In this document: piece after piece, positions 1-11,520 of the stretch
How positions within the stretch are numbered: the stretch's first letter is position 1
How the letters are laid out: each line of letters starts with the position of its first letter
Assembly: GCF_046630445.1 (NCBI RefSeq)
Contig: NC_092338.1
Location: forward strand, 221,661,501 to 221,725,500
Source: Rutidosis leptorrhynchoides
Lineage: Eukaryota > Streptophyta > Magnoliopsida > Asterales > Asteraceae
Direction: 5' to 3'
DNA length: 64,000 nt
Translations under genes and position numbers: made by a program
The notes under the pieces: generated by a model
The model's database searches: none
What the model was told of the DNA's origin: nothing
Seen by the model: the letters and a program-made list of their open reading frames with translations, nothing else

Positions 1-37
<37 letters not shown>

Positions 38-148
38 AATTTTTTAACACTTATAATAAATAACAAAATATTTTTATGAAATAAGAAATAATATATTTTT
101 TCAAAAATATTGTTTTTCACCGAGTCCCCGGCAGCGGTGCCAAAAACT
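1..148 (-). other. Internal end of an Athila/Tat-class element, with PBS
   Basis: AT-rich internal DNA beginning with a TA microsatellite. On the minus strand, positions 142-125 read TGGCACCGCTGCCGGGGA, which differs at two positions from the tRNA-Asp-type primer-binding site TGGCGCCGTTGCCGGGGA usual for plant Athila and Tat retrotransposons. It lies six bases from the LTR edge at 149. The element therefore reads leftwards and its body is outside the window. No coding sequence is visible in this short piece. Confidence 0.75.
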
Positions 149-355
149 TGATGTGTGCGAGGTGTAGTACGAAATACTATTATTTTTATTACAAAAAACG
201 ATACAAATTACACAAGTTTTATTTATTTATTTATGGAATATACCTAAACCTTGCTACAACACTTATAGGCAGTGTACCTAATCATAGAGTAGTGTAGTTT
301 TTAGTAAGTCCGGTTCGTTACACAGGGAGCTTGTGATACGTACTATATTTTTAAC

Positions 356-432
<77 letters not shown>

Positions 433-2014
433 TAGTAATAATATTATATAAAAGGGGGGGTTTTACCGTTTAATGACCGGTTTGTCGATTTTATATTTTA
501 AGCGTAAAGATAAATGACGATAATTAAAATGCGTAAAATAAATAACAATATTTAAAATGACAAATAAATAAATGACAGTAAATAAAAGTACGATGAAAAA
601 TAAAACAATTATGCTTATTTAAACTTCCGTAACCATGATGTTTGACGTTTTGATTTTAATTTATTACTCTGAGTTAATTGTCCTTTTGTCCTGGATTATT
701 TGAAACCTATCTGGTTTTTGTCCATAATAGTCCATCGGTCATAAATATAAAGTACGAGTGTCCTCATCAAATTACCCTTATACCCGAAGTCAAATATTCC
801 AACTAATTAAAGATTTAAACTGTGACACAGTTATCACTTCTGTCAACAATTACACCAGTTATCACTATATGTAATCCACCTCTGTTTTGATTAGATATGA
901 ATATTAATTACCCACTTGATCAGTTTGAATAATCAATTACCCAACTCGAATAATTAATTAAATGATTATAATAGATTCCGTATGAATGTCACTAAATAGG
1001 ACAACCATAATCATTATTAATTATTAAGTTAATTAATTTGAAGATAGGTTCGACAGACTCCAATGAGTTGTCACTCAATTAGACAATACCTCCCATCTAT
1101 TAATAGTCCATAGTCAAATGCCCACAAGTGTCAGTCTTTTGTTCAAACATTAATTATGGTACAAAATCCAATAACCCCGTCTTAATATTTAGTCCAACAT
1201 CGCGATTACTTCGGCTCAAATGAGCATAATAATAACTTAGTTACGAGACATTAATTTAAAAAGGAATAACATAGCTTATAGTGGTATTTAAAAGCGTAGC
1301 ATTACACGGACATAACTCTAACTTTAAAACTCGTAAAACATTTCTTACAATAACCCAATTATTATTAATCTTAAATTAAACTTAATATTATACATATAAA
1401 TATATAATTCTTTTAAAGAGGAAGAAAGAAATAGTGAAGAGTGTCCTAATTCGCTGAAAGACGTTGCAATTTATAGATGTGGCCAGCCATTTGGGCTCAT
1501 GCGAGCGCATGATAAATGCTCTTCCTGGCCATGCGATCGCATGGCCAGCTGTCACAGCTCACATTGTCAATTAAAACATGGGCGGCTTGATTTATTTATT
1601 ATATAATATAATATATATAATTTTATATAATTATATATATATTATATTATATTCTTGTGCATCGTTGACTTGTAATTTTAGCTCCGTTGACTCGCGCGTT
1701 GATGCTCAGTTCATGTCTCAGTTCATGATTTTCGAACGTCCTTTCGTACGCGTAGATATCTTGTACTTTGCGTTCCCCGACATGTACTCTTGTAATTTTT
1801 AGACGTTTCTCATCAATAAATTGAACCACTTGAATTATATCTTGTACATTTGAGCTTTTTGGTCATTTGCGTCTTCAAATCATGGTTTTCTTCTTTTATC
1901 TTCGCACTTATTTATTTAAACGAATATTACATAAAAATAGAACAATTGCAACCAAAAGCTTTACATATTGGGATGATATTGCGACTAAATATATGTTCAT
2001 TTGGAGCACTATCA
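149..2014 (-). repeat. 5' LTR of a minus-strand Athila/Tat-class element (LTR A)
   Basis: On the plus strand the repeat starts TGATGTG and ends CACTATCA, so in the sense of the element it runs TGATAGTG to CATCA, the TGAT..ATCA termini common in this class. The PBS abuts its 3' end. A second copy of the family begins at 62389 with the same motifs (ACCTTGC near the start, TCCGGTTCGTT, then a TA microsatellite, then CCGTTTAATGACCGG). Inside are a TA run at 361-430, GATAAATAAA-type repeats at 500-600 and a promoter block near 1470-1543. The right flank 2015-2019 (AATAT) would be one target duplication; its partner is outside the window. Confidence 0.75.
1469..1543 (-). promoter_or_regulatory. LTR A promoter: paired palindromes and TATA box
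   Basis: Read on the minus strand, the perfect palindrome CATGCGATCGCATG (1543-1530) is followed by a one-mismatch copy (1511-1498) and then by CTATAAAT (1476-1469). The same order and similar spacing recur in three other LTRs of this window. The TATA box and position in the LTR are seen directly; transcription factor binding is inference. Confidence 0.65.
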
Positions 2015-3970
2015 AATATGACTTATGATATAAATAATGAATTTCATTATTAATAAAATACTTATGAAATAAAAAGTAATTAATTTAATTTAAGACTTAT
2101 GATATATATATTTATTATATCATTTATTAATTAATTATGATTTAATTAAACTTTTAATTAAACTTATGATTAATAATACTTTTATTATTAATGAAAAATA
2201 CTTATGATAAGTATTAAACATATGTTATGAGAATATCATTATAAGGCTTATAATAAGGATTAAATAATTATTTAATTATTATAAGGCTTAGTTATTATTT
2301 AATTATAATTTAATTATTAAATTCTTATGATTTAATAATTATAATTAGAAACTTATGATATGATTAATAATTCATTATTAATTAATAATACTTATGATAT
2401 GATTAAAATTTATTATTAATTAATAATACTTATATTATGACTAATATTTAATTAATTAATTAAATACATATGTTATATTAATTATATCATTTAAATTTAT
2501 GTTAACTTTAATAATTCATTTAATTTAATTAAACTTATGTTATGACCTAATTATACATATATGTCTTTAAATAACATTATAACTTATATTATTATTATAA
2601 CCATACTTTAAAAATCAATGTTGACTATGTTTAACCAAGGTTGACTTTTGAGTTGACTTTCGGTTGACTTTGACTTTCAGTTGACTTCTGTTGACTTTCT
2701 AATTAAGGAAACTTTCGTAACTTATAAATTTTCCAAAAATAGCAACTTTCTAAATATGGAAACTTTCCAAATATAGAAACTTTCCAAAAATAGCAAATTT
2801 CTAAATATGGAAACTTTTCAAATATAGAAACTTTTCAAAAATAGAAACTTTCCTAAAATAGAAACTTTCCTAAAATAGAAATTTTCCTAAAATAAAAACT
2901 TTCCAAAAATGGAAACCAGTTAAAAATAGAAACTTTCTAAAAATAGAAAGTGTGTGTCTGTACGCTGTTCCGATCAAACAGATGCATGTTGAGTGTTGTT
3001 CTATGTCTACTTGCAACATGTACAATAGCTATCATACTAAGAATTGACCTAAGTTAGTTATTTATATCGACCTGCTTTATTTATAGGTCGGCGTTGTGAT
3101 CATTCCTGATCACTTTACTTCATTTGTTGTTCGCATATTTGTGTGGTTACTTCGTTTGCTATTAAGGTGAGTTATAGTCCCGTTTTTACATACTTTTCAA
3201 AGTATATTTTTGAGATGTGATTACATGCATTTTGTTTTACGTTTAGACATAAGTGGCAATTAAATTTAAATTATTCATTATGAGTTGAACAAAAATATTC
3301 TCTAGTCTGGTAACTGTAATCATTGGTTTCTACTGGTGAACGCGAATCCTATGGATAGACCTATCGGGTTTGACAACCCCATTTCGAGCTGGTCGCGCTA
3401 GCAATTTATAATCGGAATGTTTAGTACTTCGTATTTTGTTGTAGATACACTTGTTCAGTGTATAATATCTATTATGTTTGGCAAGGGTAAATAAAGGGTT
3501 AAGTGGTTACCAGGTTGCTCATTGATAATGGAATAATGTTTAATGTTTTCTAACATTTTAAATCTTGTGGTCTAAAGTTTATTCAATTATTTAAACCTAT
3601 AATTTACTCAACATTTTTGTTGACAGTTTACTCGCATGTTTTCACAGGTACTTGAGTTTATTTGATGCTTCCGCTGTGTTAGAAGAGTCTGCATGCATTT
3701 GGGCAGATATTGTTAAACATTTATGAAACTTTGAACTTGCATTCTATTTTTGAATAATTTAAACTTGTGGGTTTTGTTGACAATGTTTTAATGTCAACTT
3801 TGGTTATTAATATGTTGGGTTGTTTAAACTACATATTTTGGTATGTTTTCTTTTTGGGAAACTTTTGAAATAAAAGAATGCAACTTTGTTTATTAAATTC
3901 ATTTAAGTCCGATCAAGCTGTGGGACCAAGATAACGATGGTCGTCAAGTGTACTTTGATGGGTCGTTTCA
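2015..3970 (+). repeat. 5' LTR of decayed chromovirus C, right part only
   Basis: The LTR ends GGGTCGTTTCA at 3970 and is followed at once by an initiator-Met PBS. Its last 327 bp match the 3' LTR at 9239-9565 with about eight differences. The left part is missing because LTR A is inserted at 2014/2015. Positions 2015-2620 are AT-rich with repeated ACTTATGA units, and 2705-2950 is a minisatellite. A donor-like AAG/GTGAGT lies at 3167 and an acceptor-like TTTTCACAG ends at 3647, bounding 481 nt. Confidence 0.7.
2705..2950 (+). repeat. Minisatellite of GAAACTTTCCAAAAATA units
   Basis: A tandem array of about 17-19-bp units with consensus GAAACTTTCCAAAAATA, slightly diverged, sits in LTR C. A looser version of the same units occurs in solo LTR K at about 50825-50920. 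Confidence 0.75.
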
Positions 3971-4049
3971 GTTGGTATCAGAGCTCTGGTTGTAGGGAAT
4001 TAGGCTGCATTGATGTCGTTACCCGAGTCAGTAGGGTGCATTAGTGAGT

Positions 4050-6140
4050 CTAGTCTACAGCCCGGCCTATAATATATTATTATATGTGATTATTTGTATC
4101 GTATTGGTATGTATATTGTTATCATACTTACATCTCTATTACGTTCTGAATCCGGGAGGAACTCCCATACCGATTTAAAAGTATTCTCCGACTCATGCGA
4201 ACTTATCCTTATAAGAACACCTCGGGTAGTGAAACCAAGGGATGTCATTCTTGACTTCTGAAATTCTCGACATTTCTACGTCATCTATTATGGTTATGTA
4301 TATAACGTTTGAGTTATATTACGCGAGATGTCATTCTTGACTTCTAAATGCTCGGCATTTCAATGTCAGCTATTATGTTTAGGTATATAACATTCTTGTT
4401 ATATTACGTGCCTTTGTGCCGTTGTGCCTATGTGCTTGGTTTTTTGAACCAAAAATCGTCATTCTTGACTTTTAGAGATTTTTGGCACTTCGAAGACATT
4501 TCTATGTCATCGTTACTCCTATTCGTTACTTATGATGTTTTGTCTCTTGTGCTATCCTTAGCACATTGTTTAAGAAATTGTTTTAGAGAAATTATGTAGA
4601 AATCCGAGGTTGATCGTGTGTCCTGACCTCATGTAGTGCTATTGGAATGGAACTATGAATTAGTAAAATATAATGGCATCAGGCCAACGTGATTATATTA
4701 CGTTAATTCATTAAGAAGTCCCAATATTGTGACATGAGGAATAGAAAGCGAGTCAAAGAAAATTTTTACACTACTCATTTAGAAGTTCCGATGTATTACA
4801 TGGATAGGGAAAATATTCATTATCTTATTTGTTGATATACGAGAAGCTGGTTTTAACCAGATTATGTATCTCATGCTCTATCCTTCATAACTCACTTGTT
4901 AGCAACAGCTTCGCTCGGGAACAGTTTTGGCGCAAGGACTTATGTCCTGGTAATAGTCAAAACAACATTTAACTCATTGGTTTTCATGACCTCGTAACAT
5001 TTGTTGGTCAAATGTCGCATGATGATTCAAGTCCTTTACTCGATCGTCCACGATCTTACTTCAACTTGTAACCTCTGAAATACAGATACTCTGTTTATCA
5101 TCGGGAGTTTTACACATTTGTCTAATTGGGCGGTTCTCACGGGATTATGCGCGAATAGAAGTAATGAAATATTTTGTCATGTATACAATTTATAAAATCA
5201 TATATGTATGTATGGATTCAAATGAATAAATTTACCCTTACCTATTTTGGCTAGTATATACTAAATCATACTTTCAAAATGATTTTAAAACCACTCATTT
5301 ATTGAGCTGTTTGACTAAGTCAATTTGTTTTATATAAAATGGTACACGTTGTACATACTTCTAAATTTACTAAGAACTTCGTTCCGGTTATGTTGTCACA
5401 TCAAACGTTTAAAGCTTTTTCAAAACTCCTTTGATTGATTTTATCAAATTTTTGCATTACTCTACAGAGTGTTTGGTTCACAGTTCTTCTTATCCTCCGT
5501 TTAAGGATGAAACTTAAAATTAAGTTCATTGATAGAAACTCTTACGCCAATTTGGATGGCGGTTTTATAAAATTGTTGTGAAGTCTTTGCACTCATAAAA
5601 TTTTCCCTCTTGCGTTTAGACATGATCGACACGTGGACCGATAAATCAGTTTTCTGAGGTACGTTCAGTAGCCACTCTGTTCTCAGGAAAGGCACTAGGT
5701 GGGTTTCTACCCCAACTGTTGTTATAATTGGTATCACAGATAGATATCACACTAGACCATTTGAGAAGTTTCTACTCTTGATATTCACGGCTAACCGCAA
5801 CACCCTCGTAAACATCAATCCCATGATTCAATACTTTGAGGTGCACGGAATCATTTTTGGAGATTCATCTCACATGGAGTCGACTAATCTTTATAGTCCA
5901 CGATTCACGTTTCTTTTCATCTGCATATAAATTTAAGAATAAGGATGAACCCTAGATTGACTCGCTCATTGTGCGAGGAAGTTCACTCTCGTTGAAAGAT
6001 CACACCTTTCGTACGTCTTCCTTTCGGAAATGTAATGAAAATTTACTTTGAAGTTCATGATCCTCGTTATCCCCTTTGAAGGAATTGTCTTAAACATCTA
6101 CACCACTGATGTGGCTACTCTATATAATGTTTTCTTTGTT
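4050..6140 (+). other. Non-coding leader/gag-equivalent stretch of element C
   Basis: About 2.1 kb between leader and pol remains. The short phrase GATGTCATTCTTGACTTCT repeats at about 4231 and 4327 with a related copy near 4458. No CCHC knuckle, protease motif or long ORF is visible. I read it as an old untranslated leader plus eroded gag. Confidence 0.4.
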
Positions 6141-6142
6141 GG

Positions 6143-8813
6143 TTGCAACTATATTTCATTCGTCCCAGTTCGTCCCCTTGGGGAGCTCCTGTTTTGTGTG
6201 TTAAGAAGAAAGATGGTTCATTCCGATTGTTTATTGACTATCGTGAATTGAACAAGCTTACAGTTAAAAACCGTTACCGCTTCCTAGAATTGATGATCTG
6301 TTCGATCAGCTTCAAGGTTCGTCTGTTTATTCTAAAATTGATCTTCGTTCCGGTTATCATCAACTGCTTGTTAAAGAATCTGATGTTCCGAAAACCGCTT
6401 TTCGCACCCGTTATGGTCACTTCGAATTCCTTGTTATGCCGTTCGGATTGACGAATGCACCTGCTGTATTCATGGACCTCATGAACCGTGTGTGTAGACC
6501 CTATTTGGACAAATTCGTTATTGTTTTCATCGACGACATCCTTATTTATTCCAAGAGTGATGAAGAACACGAAGAACATTTGAAGATGGTGCTTGATTTA
6601 TTGAGGAAAGAAGAGTTGTACGCTAAGTTCTCTAAGTGTGCTTTCTGGTTTAGAGAAGTTCAATTCCTTGGACATATTGTTAGTAAACAGGGAATACAAG
6701 TTGATCCTGCCAAGATTGAGGCAATTGAAAAGTGGGAAATTGTTGAAAACTCCTGCTCAGATTCGTCAGTTTCTAGGGTTGGCAGGTTACTATAGAAGGT
6801 TAATTCAAGCTTTCTCTCGTATAGCGAAATCTCTTACTGCTTTAACGCATAAGGGGTAGAAGTATGAGTGGAAGGATGAACAAGAGACTGCTTTTCAAAC
6901 TTTGAAGAAGAAGTTGACTACCGCTCCGATATTATCACTACCTGAGGGTAATGATGATTTTGTTGTTTATTGTAATGCTTCGCGATAAGGCTTTGGTTGT
7001 GTTTTGATGCAACGAAAGAAAGTAATCGCTTACGCGTCACGCCAGTTGAAGATTCACGAGCAGAATTATACAACCCATGATTTAGAGTTGGGAGCTGTTG
7101 TGTTTGCGCTTAAGATTTGGAGACATTATTTGTATGGGGTCAAAAGTACGGTGTACACTGGTCACAAAAGTCTTCGACATATCCCTGATCAGAAACACTT
7201 AAATTTGAGGTAGCGTAGATGGGTTGAGACGTTGCATGATTGTGATTACGAACTTCTGTATCATCCGGGAAAGGCCAATGTTTTGGTCGATACGTTAAGT
7301 CGTAAAGAGAGGACTGAACCTCATAGGTTTAGGGCCTTAAATATGACCATTCGAACAAACCTCGCAAGGCAGATTCTTGCAGCTCAACAAAAAGCCTTGA
7401 AGGAGAAAAATTTTATAACGGAAAGGTCCGAGGCTTGAGTAAACAGTTAGAGGTACGAACCGATGGTACTCGGTATTTTGCGGGACACCTTTGAGTTCCG
7501 AAATTTGGTGATTTACGACAACTTGTTTTGGATGAGGCTCATAAGTCTAGGTACTCTATTCATCCTGGTTCAGGAAAGATGTATCATGATCTTAAGGAGT
7601 TGTATTGGTGGCCTAATTTAAAAGCTGATGTGGCTACTTATGTGGCTAAGTGTTTGACCTGTGCTAAGGTTAAAGCCTAACATCAAAAACCATCTGGACT
7701 ATTGGTGCAACCTGAGATTCCCGAGTGGAAGTGGGAAGGTATTACAATGGATTTTATTACAAAGTTACCGAGAGTTGCGGGTGGCTATGATACCATTTGG
7801 GTGATTGTAGATCGACTCACTAAGTCAGCTCACTTTTTGCCGATTAAGGAAACAGATTCGATGGAGAAGCTTACTCGTTTGTATTTGAAGGAGATTGTTT
7901 CTAGACATGGTGTTCCTGTATCAATCATTTCAGACCGAGACAGTCGATTTATATCGAGGTTTTGGCGATCCTTACAGGAAGCTTTGGGAACAAAATTGGA
8001 TATGAGCACCGCTTATCATCCGCAGATGGATGGTCAGAGTGAAAGGACCATTCAAACGTTAGAAGACATGTTACAAGCGTGTGTTATTGATTTTGGTAAT
8101 GGGTGGGATAGATATTTGCCACTAGCTGAATTTTCTTATAATAACAGCTATCATGCAAGTATTAAGGCCGCACCATTTGAGGCTCTGTATGGTAGAAAGT
8201 GTAGGTCTCCTGTTGTTGGAATGAGGTTAGGGATGCTCAACTCACAGGTCCAGAAATTATTCATGAGACTACCGAGAAGATAGTACAGATTAAGGAAAGA
8301 TTGAGAACCGCCAGAAATCGGCAAAAGAGTTATGCTAATAAGAGAAGGAACGATATTGAATTTCAGGTCGGTGATCATGTTATGTTGAAGGTATCACCTT
8401 GGAAGGGCGTGATACGTTTTGGTAAAAGGGGAAAGTTGAATCCTCGTTTTATTGGACCTTTTGAGATTATTGAGAGAGTTGGACCCGTGGCTTATCGTTT
8501 GAAATTGCCACAAGAACTCAGTGCTGTTCATGACGTTTTTCATGTATCAAATTTAAAGAAGTGTTTGGCCGAGGCCGATAAGACTACTCCTCTGGAGGAA
8601 CTTCATGTTGATAAGCAAATACATTTTATTGAGGAACCTGTTGAAATTATGGACCTAGAGGTGAAGACTCTCAAGCAGAGCATAATTCCTATTGTCCGGG
8701 TTAGATGGAGCGCCAGACGCGGTCCCGAATTCACTTGGGAGCGTGAAGATCAGATGAAGCAGAACTACCCGCATTTGTTCCCAGATGCTGAGTCAGCCCC
8801 TGCACCTGCTTAA
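6143..8813 (+). pseudogene. Chromovirus pol remnant (RT, RNase H, integrase, chromodomain)
   Basis: Frames joined by shifts encode a decayed pol. Reverse transcriptase starts near 6155 ([18 protein letters not shown]) and keeps the FIDD catalytic motif near 6530. RNase H follows ([13 protein letters not shown] near 7030; YHPGKANVL near 7258), then the integrase core ([10 protein letters not shown] near 7740, ISDRDSRF near 7927, [13 protein letters not shown] near 8030). The C-terminal part has [14 protein letters not shown] (GPY/F module) and a chromodomain-like tail with TWEREDQM. Damage includes a premature TAG at 6856, a frameshift near 6745, an in-frame TAG at 7211 and a shift near 8220. 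It is clearly related to the intact pol at 37236-41816. It cannot make an active enzyme set. Confidence 0.9.
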
Positions 8814-8847
8814 ATTTCGGGACGAAATTTCCGTAACGGGAAGGTAC
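8812..8847 (+). other. Stem-loop-like block and polypurine tract of element C
   Basis: AAATTTCGGGACGAAATTT (8812-8830) overlaps the pol stop codon and is an inverted repeat with 8-bp arms. The purine-rich AACGGGAAGGTAC follows and ends just before the LTR start TGTAACGACCC at 8848, where plus-strand DNA synthesis would be primed. Confidence 0.7.
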
Positions 8848-9565
8848 TGTAACGACCCTACTTTTTCCATTATCTTTTACCGTTAATTATTTAACGACCG
8901 TTAATTGTTACTCGTGCCACGTCATTTCTATGACCTATATTATTATTTTTGTGATAATATATAAATTATTATGTGTTAAATGAATATTTGTATTCATATT
9001 ATAAGTTATACGTTTCTACGTGTCGCGGATTTCTATCCGGCGAATCTTTTCGGCTTTCAAACCAACGGCCAAGCTTTTGGGATTTTTAAGTCCTAATTAT
9101 TTTAAATATGATATTTTAATGTCATTGGTTTATATATAGTGTTTATATATATTTTTTATCGCGTATTTGTTATCTCTCCGAATTTTCAATCGCGTAGTCG
9201 TGTTTTCGCGTTTCAGGTTTCGATCGAGCGTTCGGGCCACAGGTACTTGAGTTTGTTTGATGCTTCCGCTGTGTTAGAAGAGTCTGCATGCATTTGGGCA
9301 GATTTTGTTAAACATTTATAAAACTTTGAACTTGCATTCTATTTTTGAATAATTTAAACTTGTGGGTTTTGTTGACAATGTTTTAATGTCAACTTTGGTT
9401 ATTAATATGTTGGGTTGTTTAAACTATATATTTTGGTATGTTTTCTTTTTGGGAAACTTTTGAAATAAAAGAATGCAACGTTGTTTATTAAATTCATTTA
9501 TGTCGGATCAAGCTGTGGGACCAAGATAACGATGGTCGTCAAGTGTACTTTGACGGGTCGTTTCA
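8848..9565 (+). repeat. Shortened 3' LTR of element C
   Basis: Begins TGTAACGACCC after the PPT and ends GGGTCGTTTCA, 718 bp. TATA-like runs lie at 9129-9152. At about 9239 the sequence jumps to CACAGGTACTTGAG, which in the 5' LTR lies at about 3643, so the large middle seen in the 5' LTR is absent. The join falls on the predicted splice acceptor of the 5' LTR. Possible target duplication CAAAT at 9566-9570; its partner is outside the window. Confidence 0.7.
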
Positions 9566-10413
9566 CAAATGAATTCGGAGCAAAACATATCGCTTTTTAT
9601 AGTAGTTGACCTGTAATCTCAGCTCATGCGATAGCATGAGAAGTATATGGGGAACTCATTCGATCGCATGAGGTCCTGTCCAGCTCAAAATGTTATTTGT
9701 CACTTTGTTTGTCGACATAATATTTTATTATATATAATATATATAAGATATATAATCATTTATATATTATATTAAATTCTCGTGCATAGTTAACTTGTAA
9801 TTTTGGTTCCGATGAATTGTACGTCGTCACTTGACTTATGTCCCGGTTTCGGTTTTTCGAACGTCCCTTCGTACGCTGAGAAAACTTGTACTTTTTGGTT
9901 CGTGACTTGTACCTTTGCCAAAATATAGACTTAAATTATCCATAAACTATATCACTCGAAATATAACTTATACATTCGAGTGTTTTGGTCATTTACTTTT
10001 ATAAATCATCGTCTTGTTATTTACTAATATAATAGTATTATCAAACGTTTTATAACCAAGTTAATATATATTCCCAATATTTAAAAACACGTTTTAAATA
10101 CACGTCGCAAGTTATTCATACAATTAATATTCCAACTTATCATAAATATTCAAATAGATATTTAAACCAATAAGGTTAATGCACAGTATCATATACGTAA
10201 TACTTTGTTACGCTTTCAAGTTATAGTATATATATGTATCTATTTACATATAATTGTTCGCGAATCGTCGAGAACAAACGAAGGGTATTTGAACATATGA
10301 AAGTAGTTCAAAAATATTGAGATTCAGTTTTACAGACTTTGCTTATCGTGTCGGAAACGTTAATCATAAAAAGATTAAGTTTAAATTTGGTCAGAAATTT
10401 CTGGGTCGTCACA
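9566..10413 (-). repeat. Right part of a minus-strand chromovirus LTR (D')
   Basis: On the minus strand the LTR begins TGTGACGACCC at 10413 and contains TAAACTT and GACACGATAAGCAAAGTC, shared with LTRs E and F. Its left part was separated by insertion of element C at 9565/9566. It contains a promoter block like that of LTR A: TATA (9602-9594 on minus), CATGCGATAGCATG (9625-9638) and a one-mismatch palindrome (9657-9670). No PPT follows on its right, so it is the 5' LTR of a minus-strand element or a solo LTR. Confidence 0.6.
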
Positions 10414-10669
10414 GTCTACATGTTGCAACTGGCAAGCGCGTCATTCGATCTCAGTTTCATCAATATAATTTGTGTTTTTCCATGGCATTAGAACAGTTGC
10501 AATTTCTGTACCAATATACGTTTGTAGCTGGTTATTTCCAGCTTTAATTGCAATTTTTGAAGAAACAAAAAAGTCGTGTTTAAAGAAATGTTGCAACACC
10601 TATAGAGGCAACATTGTATCAACTAATTCTTTATTTTTACATATACAATTTTTAAGTTGTAGACTATTT

Positions 10670-10716
<47 letters not shown>
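10670..10716 (+). repeat. (TTG)n microsatellite
   Basis: About 15 uninterrupted TTG units. It may be the tail of an old retroposon, but no flanking duplication is obvious. Confidence 0.9.
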
Positions 10717-11194
10717 CATTTGGTAGTGTTATGTCCTTTTGTATGCTTAACTAAAATACTCAGTTTTTTATGGTTGGAGTGGAAACAGTCACTTTTAAAT
10801 ACAAGATCAAAACTCATCATTCGTTACCATACTTTGTACAGCAAATACGACTAGACTTTGAACTTCGACTTGCTGAAATTTTGACACTAAATTGTATCAC
10901 TCTGTTTTTTTTTTTTTTTACTATTTTAGTTTTAAAATACTATCAATAACTCATTGTGGCATTCTAAAGCTATTGATTCATAGTGTTTACAAAACTCAAT
11001 TTCACTATTTTTTTTAGTTTCAATACATATGCTACTAATGTGTTTCGTCATTAAATTAGTATTAACAACAAACAATACTGTACAAATAATAACGATTATG
11101 AAAAATATTTATTAGACATGCTGTGCCACGCACATGCTTTTCAAATCTAGTAAAACATAAAGCAAACACTTAACGCGAGTGGTTATCAACAATA

Positions 11195-11520
11195 TATTTA
11201 GACTCACTAATATATTATATTATTAATTATTAATATTAATAGTAATATCTTACTTTAAAAAACGTCATAAATAAATAAAATAAGTATCCTTTAGACTCAC
11301 TGTTGTATTATCTAACTTAAAAACATCTTATAAATTTATTTTAATAATGAAAAAAATGAAGAGTCTGCGCTACTTAATAATATCATACTTCTTCCGTTTC
11401 AAATATATTATCTAAATACCCTTTAGACTCACTGATTTATTATCTAACTTAAGAAAAATCATAAATATATTTTAATTTTAATAATAATAAAAATGAAGGG
11501 CCTGGCACGATTAATAAAAA
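11195..11520 (+). repeat. Diverged triplicate around TTTAGACTCACT
   Basis: Three imperfect copies of a roughly 100-130-bp unit. Each has TTAGACTCACT, then a TATTATCTAACTTAA-like phrase, then AAAAAATCATAAATA, and two end near ATGAAGRGYCTG. The starts are near 11199, 11291 and 11421. Confidence 0.55.

Larger units (their letters stand above)
3971..8847 (+). mobile_element. Internal region of decayed Ty3/gypsy chromovirus C
   Basis: The PBS TGGTATCAGAGC (3973-3984) matches the plant initiator tRNA-Met end. A leader with the conserved GCATTAGTGAGTCT motif follows (about 4036-4050). From about 4050 to 6140 I see no open gag: short stop-rich frames only, so gag and protease are decayed beyond recognition or replaced. 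Pol remains are at 6143-8813. The 3' end has a stem-loop-like block and a PPT. Confidence 0.7.

Noticed and set aside
6274-6579. 101-aa minus-strand ORF over the RT of element C
   Set aside because: Antisense shadow of conserved RT codons.
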